In this document: piece by piece, positions 1 to 7,949 of the stretch
Layout of the letters: the number at the start of each line of letters is the position of its first letter
How positions within the stretch are numbered: the stretch's first letter is position 1
Assembly: GCA_034408745.1 (NCBI GenBank)
Contig: JAWXCM010000184.1
Span: 1 to 52,470, forward strand
Source of the DNA: JAWXCM01 sp034408745
GTDB lineage: Bacteria; Acidobacteriota; Terriglobia; Bryobacterales; Bryobacteraceae
DNA: 52,470 nucleotides
Reading direction: 5' to 3'
Notes under the pieces: generated by a model
Told to the model about the DNA's origin: nothing
The model's database searches: none
What the model saw: the letters and a program-made list of their open reading frames with translations, nothing else
Translations under genes and position numbers: made by a program

Positions 1-945
1 GCTGCCGGCGCCGGCAGCACCACCATCACGGTCACGGGAACGGGTATCACGCAGGCGAGTTGGGTGGAGGTCAACGAAATCCGTGTGACTTCGACCTTTG
101 TCGATGCCCGCACCATTCGCGCCGTCATTCCGGAGTATCTGCTGCAATCGGCCGGTACGCTGCGGGTTGCGGTGGTGAACGCCGACGGCAGGTCGAACGT
201 TCTCCAGATCGCGGTTGGTTCCGCTGCACCGGTTCTGACGCCCTCCGGCATCACCCATGGCGCCACGAACGAAAACGGAGCCATCGCACCCGGTGAGATC
301 GTAATCATCGCCGGAACGCAGTTCGGCCCCGCGTCGGTGATTTCCGCCGCGCCGGTGAACGGCTTCTACGGCACCTCGCTCAGCGGGGTTTCGGTGCTGT
401 TCGATGGCGTGGCAGCCCCTCTGCTGTGGACCGCCCAGGGCCGGGCCGCCGTGGTCGCACCGTACTCGCTCGCCGGCAAGACCAGCACGCAGGTGGTGGT
501 GGAAGCAGCCGGCGCGCGCTCCCAGCCGGTAGTGATGCCGGTTCAGGCGACCAATCCCGGCTTGTTTACCGCCGATTCCTCGGGCCGAGGCCAGGTAGCG
601 GCTTCCAACCAGGATGGCAGTTTGAATCGTGCCGGAAGCGCCGCCCCGCGCGGCTCGGTTGTGGTGCTCTATGCGACGGGTGAAGGAACAGTCAGTCCGA
701 GTCTCGGCAGCGGCCAGGTGGTCACCGCCGAAGCGCTCACCCGACCGATCCTTCCAGTCGCGGTATTCGTGGGTGGAGCGCCGGCGGTTGTGGAATATGC
801 GGGAGGAGCACCGGGACAAATTTCAGGCTTACTGCAACTCAATATTCGTATTCCTGAAAATTCGCAGACCGGCGATTCGGTGTCGGTCGTGTTGCGGATC
901 GGTGAATATCAGAGTCCCGCGGGCGTGACACTTGCGGTGCGTTAA
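1..945 (+). CDS. TIGR03437-type C-terminal domain protein with IPT/TIG repeat, 5'-truncated
   Basis: The reading frame is open from base 1, so this is the 3' end of a longer gene; the GTG at 64 is internal. Codons 1-65 read as the end of an IPT/TIG immunoglobulin-like domain (beta-rich, with TTITVTGTG near the start). The remaining 240 or so residues match the Solibacter-type C-terminal domain TIGR03437, with landmarks NPGLFT, VVLYATGEG, GLLQLNIRIP and a GVTLAV ending. Such domains close large secreted or surface proteins in Solibacterales; their function is unknown. It is likely the extracellular tail of a beta-repeat protein. A strong terminator follows 13 bases after the stop, so the transcript probably ends here and does not run into dnaB. 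Confidence 0.85.
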   Translation, partial: AAGAGSTTITVTGTGITQASWVEVNEIRVTSTFVDARTIRAVIPEYLLQSAGTLRVAVVNADGRSNVLQIAVGSAAPVLTPSGITHGATNENGAIAPGEIVIIAGTQFGPASVISAAPVNGFYGTSLSGVSVLFDGVAAPLLWTAQGRAAVVAPYSLAGKTSTQVVVEAAGARSQPVVMPVQATNPGLFTADSSGRGQVAASNQDGSLNRAGSAAPRGSVVVLYATGEGTVSPSLGSGQVVTAEALTRPILPVAVFVGGAPAVVEYAGGAPGQISGLLQLNIRIPENSQTGDSVSVVLRIGEYQSPAGVTLAVR

Positions 946-957
946 ACACCTCATTTG

Positions 958-990
958 CGGGGAGTTCCTGTGCAGAGGACTCCCCGTTTT
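958..990 (+). terminator. Rho-independent terminator
   Basis: An 8-bp perfect stem, CGGGGAGT (958-965) paired with ACTCCCCG (979-986), is followed at once by TTTT (987-990). The loop can add a 3-bp CCT/AGG pairing. It lies directly downstream of the stop codon of the surface-protein gene and separates it from dnaB. Confidence 0.8.
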
Positions 991-1041
991 CCGTATGTCC
1001 ACAAAGGAAAATTACCTGTGGAAATCTGAGGAAAACTCTTT

Positions 1042-1069
1042 TTGGCACCTGTAATTGACACATTCTAAT
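1042..1069 (+). promoter_or_regulatory. Candidate sigma-70-type promoter of dnaB
   Basis: TTGGCA (1042-1047) and TCTAAT (1064-1069) each match the -35 and -10 consensus at 5 of 6 positions, with a 16-bp spacer. The site is about 105 bp upstream of the dnaB ATG. A perfect TTGACA at 1055-1060 overlaps it but has no good -10 partner. This is a pattern match only. Confidence 0.4.
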
Positions 1070-1174
1070 GAAGTTCCGGCAGAAGGAAATCCACAGTCTC
1101 TAAGTTGTTCTCTCCACTTGAGATCGAATTGTTGCATTGTAAATTCGTTCCACTGATCATGGGAAAGATCCAAC

Positions 1175-2551
1175 ATGGCCAGTAGTGAACTTGCCCTCAA
1201 AAAGGGGCTCCCCGCAAACATCGACGCGGAACGCTTCGTGCTTGGCGCGATCCTCCTCGACGACAACAACTTCATCGGTGTGGGCGGCGTCCTCGACCTG
1301 GAGGACTTCAGCCTTGAGAAGCACCGCCGTATCTGGGCCCGCATGGCGGACCTGGCCAAGCGCGGCGAGCGCATCGACCGCGTCACCCTCGCCAATGAGC
1401 TGATGAAGCTGGGGCAGCTGGAATCGGTGGACGGCCTCAGCTATCTGGTGGAGCTCGACAACGGTCTGCCGCAGTTGTTCGCGCTCGATTCCTACGTCCG
1501 CATCGTCAAGGACAAGTCGATTCTGCGCGGCATCATTTTCACCGCGCAGAAGCTGATCGACCGCGCGCTGATGGGCGAAGAGGAGCCCGACGAGATCCTG
1601 GGCAGCGCAGAAGAAACGCTGCTGAAGCTCGGCGAATCCCAGGCGCGGCAGTCTCTGATGAACACGGAGGCGATCCTCCGGAACTATGAGGGTGGACTCA
1701 GCGTCTTCCTCGACCCCAGCAAGCGCATCAAGGGCGTCAGCACGGGCTTCCGCAAGCTCGACGAGATGACCGCCGGGATGCATGAGGGCGAGCTGATCAT
1801 TCTTGCCGCCCGCCCGGCCATGGGCAAGACCGCGTTTGCTCTGAACATCGCGCAGCACGTGGCGACGAATCCTGTTGACCCTCGCACTGTCGCTGTCTTC
1901 TCGCTGGAAATGTCAAAGGAGCAGCTGCTCACCCGACTCGTCTGCGCCAACGGCCGCGTCGACCAGCAGAAGTTCCGGGCAGGATACCTGAATCAGGACG
2001 AGCGACGCCGTCTGCAGATGTCAACCATGGGTCTGATGCAGGCGCCGCTCTTTATCGACGACACAGCCGGCACGCACCTGATGGACATTCACGCCAAGCT
2101 CCGGCGCCTTCAGGCCGAGCACGGACTCGGACTGGTGGTGATCGACTACCTGCAGCTCATGAACGCCAAGGGCAAGCAGGAAAATCGACAGCAGGAAGTC
2201 TCGACGATGTCGCGAGGCCTGAAGCTGATGGCCAAGGAACTGCGCATCCCGTTTATGGTCTTGTCGCAGCTAAGCCGCGCTCCCGAAACCCGGCCGGGCG
2301 ACCATCGCCCTCAGCTGAGCGATCTCCGCGAATCGGGCTCCATCGAGCAGGATGCCGACGTAGTGGCCTTTATTTTTCGCGAAGAGGTCTACAACAAGGA
2401 TCGAGAGGATTTGCGAGGGAAGGCCAAACTGATCCTGGCAAAACAGAGGAACGGCCCGACCGGAGACGTGAACCTGATTTTTTTGAGGGAATTTACGAAG
2501 TTTGAAAATCCGCTGGAGGATCTGGATGAAGGTGGGGGAGGCGGCGAGTAG
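1175..2551 (+). CDS. dnaB: Replicative DNA helicase DnaB
   Basis: This is the hexameric helicase that unwinds DNA ahead of the replisome and recruits primase. The 458-aa length is normal for the family. The N-terminal DnaB domain starts at about residue 13 (NIDAERFVLGAILLD) and the RecA-like C-terminal ATPase carries the Walker A motif RPAMGKT near residue 210 and Walker B VVIDYLQLM near residue 325. Conserved SQLSR and the end motif LAKQRNGPTG are present. No intein is seen. The ATG at 1175 gives the canonical N-terminus; the upstream GGGAAAG is a modest ribosome site. The C-terminus ends in a Gly/Glu tail. The next possible start is only 6 nt after the stop, so the KGGVGR module may be read through from dnaB. 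Confidence 0.97.
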   Translation: MASSELALKKGLPANIDAERFVLGAILLDDNNFIGVGGVLDLEDFSLEKHRRIWARMADLAKRGERIDRVTLANELMKLGQLESVDGLSYLVELDNGLPQLFALDSYVRIVKDKSILRGIIFTAQKLIDRALMGEEEPDEILGSAEETLLKLGESQARQSLMNTEAILRNYEGGLSVFLDPSKRIKGVSTGFRKLDEMTAGMHEGELIILAARPAMGKTAFALNIAQHVATNPVDPRTVAVFSLEMSKEQLLTRLVCANGRVDQQKFRAGYLNQDERRRLQMSTMGLMQAPLFIDDTAGTHLMDIHAKLRRLQAEHGLGLVVIDYLQLMNAKGKQENRQQEVSTMSRGLKLMAKELRIPFMVLSQLSRAPETRPGDHRPQLSDLRESGSIEQDADVVAFIFREEVYNKDREDLRGKAKLILAKQRNGPTGDVNLIFLREFTKFENPLEDLDEGGGGGE

Positions 2552-2557
2552 CTTTCG

Positions 2558-3185
2558 ATGGACCGATCCCAACTTCTTAAGAATCTGGACACACTCTGCG
2601 GCGACCTGAGCGACTACGGCCGCAGTAATGGCCGCCATATCCCTGCGGACGCACCGAGCGGCTTATGTAGCCGGCTTTTTCTCTCGCACTCAATGGCGGA
2701 CGCCAAACTTCCAACGGTATGCGGGAGCGGAGTGCTGCTCTCGGCCAGCGCAATCGCCGCGAACAATGGTACGAGTGTGCCGGTTGCCTGTGCCGAGGCT
2801 CAGTTGGATTTTCTCCGGATCTGGAGGAGAAGCACCGGGCCGACGGAGTCTGTAGTCCTTTCGATTCGGGCGGACTGGTAAAGCACCTGATCCGGCGCGA
2901 TCCGTCGGAGCCACCCATCGCCTTCCTGAACAGGCATGAACTGCCGGTTCCGGAACACCGCCGGTATCTTGACTTGTCCATGCAACTGCTTTTCGCAAGT
3001 CCGGGTGACTACCTGACGGGTGATCCCAGTCTCCCTGGTCCCATCGGCCTCAGTGGTGGGGACCGTCGCAGATGGACACATGAGGTCCGCATTCCTGATC
3101 GCGTTGAGCTACGTGGAGCCGCGCAGACGACTACAATGCGCTCCAGACTGCCTGTATCGAGTACATTCGCGAGAAGTCATACTGA
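2558..3185 (+). pseudogene. Frame-broken gene of unknown function upstream of the KGGVGR module
   Basis: No single frame covers this stretch, yet protein-like sequence runs through it. Frame 2 opens at ATG 2558 (MDRSQLLKNLDTLCGDLSDY) and stays open to 2881. Frame 1, open from about 2671, has a convincing middle (CSPFDSGGLVKHL, PPIAFLNRHELPVPEHRRYL, SGGDRRRWTHEVRIPDRVEL). Frame 3 supplies a natural end, DDYNALQTACIEYIREKSY, stopping at 3183-3185, 7 nt before the next gene's ATG. The simplest reading is one gene of about 205 codons with at least two frameshifts, at roughly 2670-2720 and 3115-3125. The indels may be real or assembly errors. An alternative is that the 107-aa ORF 2558-2881 is an intact small gene. 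I do not recognise the family. Confidence 0.5.
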
Positions 3186-3192
3186 AGAGGCC

Positions 3193-3822
3193 ATGAATGG
3201 CTTTCCGGAAGTTAGCGATCTTGAGGTAATCGGATACGGGAACGTGCTCACTTCGACCATGCTTCCATCCGTGGAGCCCCCCGTCTATCGCTTTCGTGAC
3301 GATCCGGATCAGATCCTTGTGCCGCCTTTCTCTTTACACGGGAATCTGGTAATTGGAGCGACGATTATTTCGGGGCAAGAAGCCGAGACGCTGGCATGTC
3401 GGGGCGATATGACCCTCTTCGAATCATCATTCGCGGCTCAGCCGGGGTTCCTTTTGTGGATTGATTTGTCTGGCAATGCACGCTACGAATTGCGGCGTGT
3501 CGCCGAGGCCGAATTGGGACGCATTGCCGACGACGCTCTGGCGAAGGCTGAACACGAGCTGCTGCGTGACCTCGATGCAGCTGAACACTGGAGCGGCGTG
3601 GCATTGAGTGCGGATGACCGACGTATCGAGCCGGTCGCCCTGAAAGCTGCCGTGCTGATCCGACGGGGCGATCATACAAGTGCTGAATATCTGGCAACTC
3701 TGCTTCCACCGAGCGCCACGCGACGTACCTTTGAAAAGCTGGTTCAGGAGTACCTCTCGATGAGCCGCCCACACATTATGTCGAATGTCGCGTCAATTCG
3801 ACCCGTTGCCGCAGCCGCCTAG
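3193..3822 (+). CDS. Hypothetical protein, middle gene of the KGGVGR ATPase module
   Basis: This 209-aa soluble protein has no recognised domain. The frame is open from further upstream, but the ATG at 3193 is preferred: it follows GAAGAGG directly and sits 7 nt after the natural stop of the preceding broken gene. The N-terminal half looks beta-rich (VYRFRDDPDQILVPPFSLHG, LVIGATIISG). The C-terminal half, from about residue 125, is helical and charged (ELRRVAEAELGRIADDAL, AKAEHELLRDLDAAEHW), with an Ala-rich end. Its last 38 nt overlap the ATPase gene, which suggests translational coupling and a shared function. The role is unknown; an adaptor or effector-associated partner of the ATPase is an inference from position only. 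Confidence 0.65.
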   Translation: MNGFPEVSDLEVIGYGNVLTSTMLPSVEPPVYRFRDDPDQILVPPFSLHGNLVIGATIISGQEAETLACRGDMTLFESSFAAQPGFLLWIDLSGNARYELRRVAEAELGRIADDALAKAEHELLRDLDAAEHWSGVALSADDRRIEPVALKAAVLIRRGDHTSAEYLATLLPPSATRRTFEKLVQEYLSMSRPHIMSNVASIRPVAAAA

Positions 3823-5650
3823 AGTCCACGTGGCCTTTCCCTACGTATTCACCTTCTACAGCTATAAAGGCGGGGTGGGGCGCAGCCTCGCTCTTCTCAA
3901 CGTCGCGTATGCTCTGGTGAACCGCGGCCGTCACGTCTTGATCGTCGATATGGATCTGGAAGCGCCTGGAGTGAGCGGATTCCTGAACCGTGCTGATGAG
4001 TTAGGGGAACCTGGGTCGCTGGATATCCTCGAGTTCCTCGACCAGGCAATCGACGCCCTTCCCGAGGGAGAATCTCGAAACGACCCGGACGCCCTTCGAG
4101 CGGCCGCTCGCGGGCTGCAGCCTGTGACAGCGTTCATCCAGTCGGTTCGGGAGGACAAGCTCGCCAGTCTTCAACCGAAACTGGGCAAGGTGGGCAGGCT
4201 CGATGTGCTCGGTGCCGACCTGAATCGAGACTACTTCGATCGCCTCGCGGGGATGCGCCTCAAGATGCTCGATCCTGGAGGCCTTGTCGGCCTCAGCAAC
4301 CTCCTGCGGATTTACTGCAAGGCGCAGACTTTCCCACTCCGTCCTCTGTGGCTCGAGGAGTTTGAAGAGCCAATCGATACTCATTATGACTATGTTCTGG
4401 TCGACAGCCGCACGGGGATCACCGAGATTGGTGGCCTTTGCGTGGGGCCCTTTGCGGAGCGGTTGGTGGTAATCACCGGTCTCAACGACCAGAACGTCGA
4501 GGGCACACGCAGTTTTTTGCATGAGGTTGGCATTCGACGAAGAGGGGGGGAAGACGAGCCTTGGGATGAAGCCGACAAGGCTCGGCCGAGTTCTGAAGAG
4601 GGAGCCGGGCTAGGCCCAAAACCGACGATACTGGTGGCCAGCCCAGTGCCAGCCGGGGAGATCGACTTCAAACGAAAGCGCCTCGCTGCGCTTACGGAGG
4701 CGCTTGGCATCCGCCCGATGATGCTCTCCTACCACCCTCGGGTGGCTTTGATGGAAGCCGTCTTTGTGCGTGATTTCCGCGAAGAGTATCTGTCCGAGGA
4801 GTATGTGACGCTCACAGAACGGCTGATGAGCCAGGTGAACGACGATCCATCCTCTTTGTTCGCAAAGGTAAACGACTTACTTCGGTCGCCTGATAGAAAG
4901 CTCGAAACACTGCTGACGACAGGGCTCCGTCTTGCACTGCACGGCCCATCATGGGTCTTCGTTCTTCAAATCATTGTCAACGATCTGGGAACCTCTCATA
5001 AGTCGCAGCTTCGGCCTGTCTATGCTTGGCAGGCGCAGATTCCGGTAATGCGTGTCGAATCGCTGCAAAACTGGGGTACTTCCCTGTCTGAACAAGCGAA
5101 GCTCGATTCCGGTGACGAAGCGGATCGGCTGTTCGCCGCAGCCTACCGAAAGTTCGAAGAGGCAGCCCGACTCGACGTGTACGACGCTCAAACCTTCGTA
5201 AGATGGGGGGCAGCACTGTTGAAGCAAGCCAAGATGAAGGCTGCTGGCGAAGCGAATCGGCTTTTCCTCCAGGCGTGCGTCCGATGCGCTGACGCGGTTC
5301 GGCTGTCGCCAAGATCGGCGGCTGCTTTTAGCAACTGGGGTGGGGCGCTAGTTGAGCTTGCTGTGAGAAGCGATGGCAGCGAGAGGCTTGCCTTTATTGA
5401 GGATGCACGCCAAAATCTACAGCGTGCTGAGAAACTAAAACCTGGTTCGGCGCTGTACAACTTGGCGTGTCTTGCCGCCTTTGAAGGCCAGGTTGGCAAG
5501 GCGCTGGAGTTGCTTCGAGCAGCATTTAAGAAGGAACTCGTGAGCAGCGTGCACCTGCAAACCGACTTGACCCTTGCGTCGTTGCGTGATCAGCCGGAGT
5601 TTCAGGAGTTGCTGGCAGAAATCAAAGCGCGAGAGGCGGCGAGTAAGTAG
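3785..5650 (+). CDS. KGGVGR-motif ParA-like ATPase with C-terminal TPR repeats
   Basis: This 621-aa protein starts with a MinD/ParA-type P-loop domain. The deviant Walker A YKGGVGRS lies at residues 27-34, with Arg where ParA proteins have the P-loop Lys. It is followed by the LIVDMDLEAPG switch motif (about residues 53-63) and the Walker B-like strand YDYVLVDSRTG (about residue 200). From about residue 430 the sequence is alpha-helical with TPR-like units (RKFEEAARL, FVRWGAALLKQAK, AFSNWGGALVELA, YNLACLAAFEGQVGKALELL). The KGGVGR variant is a recognised ATPase family, found in multi-gene modules proposed to act in biological conflict or signalling. The ATG at 3785 places the P-loop at a normal distance. 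It overlaps the upstream gene by 38 nt. No membrane segment is seen. Confidence 0.85.
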   Translation: MSRQFDPLPQPPRVHVAFPYVFTFYSYKGGVGRSLALLNVAYALVNRGRHVLIVDMDLEAPGVSGFLNRADELGEPGSLDILEFLDQAIDALPEGESRNDPDALRAAARGLQPVTAFIQSVREDKLASLQPKLGKVGRLDVLGADLNRDYFDRLAGMRLKMLDPGGLVGLSNLLRIYCKAQTFPLRPLWLEEFEEPIDTHYDYVLVDSRTGITEIGGLCVGPFAERLVVITGLNDQNVEGTRSFLHEVGIRRRGGEDEPWDEADKARPSSEEGAGLGPKPTILVASPVPAGEIDFKRKRLAALTEALGIRPMMLSYHPRVALMEAVFVRDFREEYLSEEYVTLTERLMSQVNDDPSSLFAKVNDLLRSPDRKLETLLTTGLRLALHGPSWVFVLQIIVNDLGTSHKSQLRPVYAWQAQIPVMRVESLQNWGTSLSEQAKLDSGDEADRLFAAAYRKFEEAARLDVYDAQTFVRWGAALLKQAKMKAAGEANRLFLQACVRCADAVRLSPRSAAAFSNWGGALVELAVRSDGSERLAFIEDARQNLQRAEKLKPGSALYNLACLAAFEGQVGKALELLRAAFKKELVSSVHLQTDLTLASLRDQPEFQELLAEIKAREAASK

Positions 5651-5668
5651 CTCGCCGCCCTTCCCGAC

Positions 5669-6243
5669 TTACAGGTAGAATCGAACGCCAAGCTGGATCA
5701 GACGCGAAAAGTTTGACTGGCTGGTGATCTTTCCGAACGCCGGATTGGTGAACGTCGTGTTCGGACCGTAGAACGACGGCGTGTTGGTCAGGTTCAGAGC
5801 TTCGGCACGGAACTGCGCCTTCACCCGCTCATAGATCGTGAAGGTCTTGAATCTGCGTAATCGCCAGCGGGTAGCCGCTCTGGATATTGGCCACCACGTT
5901 CAGAGACCAGCCACCAACCACCGCGCCCAGCCACTTACTACCCGAGAGCGTCGGCTTGCCGGCACCGAACGGCAGCTCATAAGTCACGGCGATGGTGAAC
6001 TAATACTAATGCGGCGTATGGACGGTCGACAAACCGTATTCGGCATTCGTGTCATAGGCACTCTGCGGAGAACCCGTTGAACTTACCAGTGAATTCGCTG
6101 TGGTCCCGTAAGCAAGGTCTTTGTTTTGCGACCACGTGTAAGTAGCCACCGCGGTCATCCCCTGGCTGAACCGCCGCTGCACCTTCATGTAGACGGCGTG
6201 ATACAGCGCCCGGTTGGTATCGGAGCTGTTCAGTGTCACCGAG
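5669..6243 (-). pseudogene. Remnant of an Oar-like TonB-dependent receptor C-terminus
   Basis: On the minus strand, pieces of a TonB-dependent receptor beta-barrel appear in order: ALYHAVYMKVQRRFSQGM and TYTWSQNKDLAYGTTANS, then two in-frame stops near 6000-6008, then FTIAVTYELPFGAGKPTL and WLGAVVGGWSLNVVANIQSG, then a frame jump into FTIYERVKAQFRAEALNLTN and the normal end LIQLGVRFYL with its stop at 5669. The jump near 5840 lacks the couple of hundred residues that normally separate these barrel parts, so an internal deletion joined to two nonsense codons is visible. The 5' end breaks off at about 6243 into aminotransferase sequence. This is clear gene decay, not a single sequencing error. 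A full-length relative is encoded at 15202-18587. Confidence 0.8.
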
Positions 6244-6530
6244 GAGCGACGTAGGATCCCTTCACCCCTTCGGCCTCGGCAACGGCCTTGACGAAGGCCA
6301 TCTGCTCGCCATGGGGTTGATACCGGCCGTCGAACGCAGCCACTTTGCACAGAGCTTAGCTTCCAGACCCCTTGCAGGGTCCGAGGGTTTTCATTGGAAC
6401 TGATGCGAGCGGCATCGGGCGGCGGGAACGGCCGCCAGTGCGCCGTTCGGCATCCTGCGCCATGGCGAACTCATTGTAGAGAATCCGCGCTCGAGAAAGG
6501 TTTTCACCTGCTCCTGAGGAAAAGTCATGG
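6244..6530 (-). pseudogene. Remnant of a histidinol-phosphate aminotransferase-like gene
   Basis: Minus-strand sequence contains PDAARISSNENP and, one frame over, LGPC, which together form the N-terminal NENPLGPC hallmark of HisC-like class I/II aminotransferases. Another shift gives AAFDGRYQPHGEQMAFVKAV and EAEGVKGSYVAP, matching the next conserved block (GGRY..., LEGV...). Several frameshifts are needed and the gene is cut after about 90 codons, where receptor remnant sequence begins. The outermost piece (6480-6528, MTFPQEQVKTFLERGF) may be the start of yet another gene, resembling the N-terminus of phytanoyl-CoA dioxygenase-like proteins; this is uncertain. The remaining bases up to 6632 hold nothing I can identify. 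Confidence 0.6.
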
Positions 6531-6632
6531 CACAATCTCCTGGAATTACTGCAAATACGGTGGATAAGTTCGCAACCAAACGCAGAGATACACGAATGCC
6601 GCGTAGTTATTTCGGTGGCAGCTGGACGGGCC

Positions 6633-6968
6633 TCAGAGCGTTGGTGGACGAAACGCAAACCACACCGCGAGCAGAATCAGGAAGAAGCTGACCGCATGAT
6701 TCCATCTCATGCTTTCGCCCAGATACAGCCAGGCGAACACCATGAACACCACCAGCGTGATCACTTCCTGAATAATCTTCAGCTGAAATGCGGAGAATTC
6801 CCCGTACCCGAAGCGGTTCGCCGGAACCTGAAGCGCGTACTCGGGCAGCGCGATCAGCCAGCTGACGACAACCGCGGTGACCAGGGAACTGGTACGGAAC
6901 CTGAGGTGTCCGTACCAGGCGATGGTCATAAAGATGTTGGAAGCGAAGAGAAGTGCGACTGTCTTCAT
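6633..6968 (-). CDS. DMT-family small membrane protein (DUF486)
   Basis: This 111-aa integral membrane protein has four predicted helices: residues about 3-20 (VALLFASNIFMTIAWYGHL), 28-47, 66-83 (IIQEVITLVVFMVFAWLYL) and 90-107. It matches the DUF486 / DMT_6 family by length and by the features TIAWYGHL, LIALPEYALQVPANR, GYGEFSAFQLKIIQE and YLGE. The family belongs to the drug/metabolite transporter clan; its substrate is unknown. Its ATG overlaps the stop codon of the upstream aldo/keto reductase gene (ATGA at 6965-6968), so it is the last gene of a translationally coupled minus-strand operon. Confidence 0.9.
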   Translation of the reverse strand: MKTVALLFASNIFMTIAWYGHLRFRTSSLVTAVVVSWLIALPEYALQVPANRFGYGEFSAFQLKIIQEVITLVVFMVFAWLYLGESMRWNHAVSFFLILLAVWFAFRPPTL

Positions 6969-7930
6969 GCGTCTACGTGATCGGCAAAGTACCGATCAAT
7001 AGACGCCTTGTGTGCACCGGACAGTTCACCGGAAAGCCGCTGCATTTCGTTGGGCGGCATGGGACGGTACGCCTTGGCGATCCTGATATTCTCTTCGATA
7101 TGCTCCAGCTTCGGCATCCCGAGAACGCAGGCCGTCACCGGAAGCGACAGTGAGTAGGAGATTAGCTTCTCGACCGGAGCTTTACCGGTAAGCTGCTCCT
7201 GCGCGAAAATCTTCATCGCGATAACGCCCATCTTCTTGCGGTTTGCCACCGGCAGCGCCAGCGACTGGAAGCTGTCCGAGTGGCTCTCACCGTAGCCGCT
7301 GATTCCCTTCGCCATGCCCGCTTTCGCGACGTTGAGCGCCATCTGCGTACAGTCGAAGTCATGGCGTTCCAGCGCGAGTTTCAGCACGGCCGGATCGGTG
7401 TGGCTGGTGATGCCGATGAAGCGCGCCATCTTCTGTTCTTTCGCCATCTGGATCACCTTCAGCACGCCTTCTTCGGCCGCCTTCAGGTCATTCTCGTCGG
7501 TGAGGCTGTGGATATGCAGCAGGTCGACGTGATCCGTCTGCAGGCGCTTCAGGCTGCCTTCCAGAACGCGCTGCGCAGCGTCATAACCGCGCGCGTCGAT
7601 CTTGGTGGCCAGCCACAGCGATTTCCGCCGCTGGGGCATAATCTTGCCGATCCACGTTTCGCTCTGGCCCTTGCCATAGCCGTACGCGGTGTCGACATAC
7701 GTGATGCCCAGGTCGAGCGCCTTTGTCAGCGCGGCCAAAGCCTTGTCCTCATCCTTGTAGGCAAGAAAGCGGCTGCCTGAGCCGAATGCCAGCACCGATA
7801 CTTTCGCGCCAGTCTTGCCCAGCGTGCGCATGGGCATGCCGGTCTTGCTGTCGGTTTCAAATGCGGGGAGGGCCTGCGCGGCGACTGTGCCAGCCGCGGC
7901 TGTCTCGATAAAACGACGCCGGGAGATCAT
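6965..7930 (-). CDS. Aldo/keto reductase with Tat-type leader
   Basis: This is an NAD(P)H-dependent oxidoreductase of the aldo/keto reductase superfamily, 321 aa from the ATG at 7930. The N-terminus SRRRFIETAAAGTVAAQA is a twin-arginine leader followed by the TIM barrel. Family landmarks are YVDTAYGYG with catalytic Asp and Tyr, LATKID with the catalytic Lys, LLHIHSL with the active-site His, and GVLKVIQMAKEQ. The open frame extends upstream to 8014, but that extension overlaps yjbQ and lacks family similarity; ATG 7930 leaves a 19-nt gap and exposes the Tat motif. Export of such an enzyme is a recurrent feature in Acidobacteria and Planctomycetes. The substrate is not predictable. No good Shine-Dalgarno is seen. 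Confidence 0.9.
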   Translation of the reverse strand: MISRRRFIETAAAGTVAAQALPAFETDSKTGMPMRTLGKTGAKVSVLAFGSGSRFLAYKDEDKALAALTKALDLGITYVDTAYGYGKGQSETWIGKIMPQRRKSLWLATKIDARGYDAAQRVLEGSLKRLQTDHVDLLHIHSLTDENDLKAAEEGVLKVIQMAKEQKMARFIGITSHTDPAVLKLALERHDFDCTQMALNVAKAGMAKGISGYGESHSDSFQSLALPVANRKKMGVIAMKIFAQEQLTGKAPVEKLISYSLSLPVTACVLGMPKLEHIEENIRIAKAYRPMPPNEMQRLSGELSGAHKASIDRYFADHVDA

Positions 7931-7949
7931 GCCGTTATGATACTGCGGT

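Noticed and set aside
3014..3118. Frame-2 stretch between 3014 and 3118 that also looks protein-like (VADGHMRSAFLIALSYVEP)
   Set aside because: Frame 1 in the same bases carries the better conserved-looking block RWTHEVRIPDRVEL continuous with upstream sequence. I kept frame 1 as the coding frame but cannot exclude frame 2 without homologues.
2719..3192. N-terminal extension of the 209-aa protein to a 367-aa protein starting at 2719
   Set aside because: The frame is open, but a natural stop in another frame (3183-3185) is followed by GAAGAGG and ATG 3193, so the upstream part belongs to a different, frame-broken gene.
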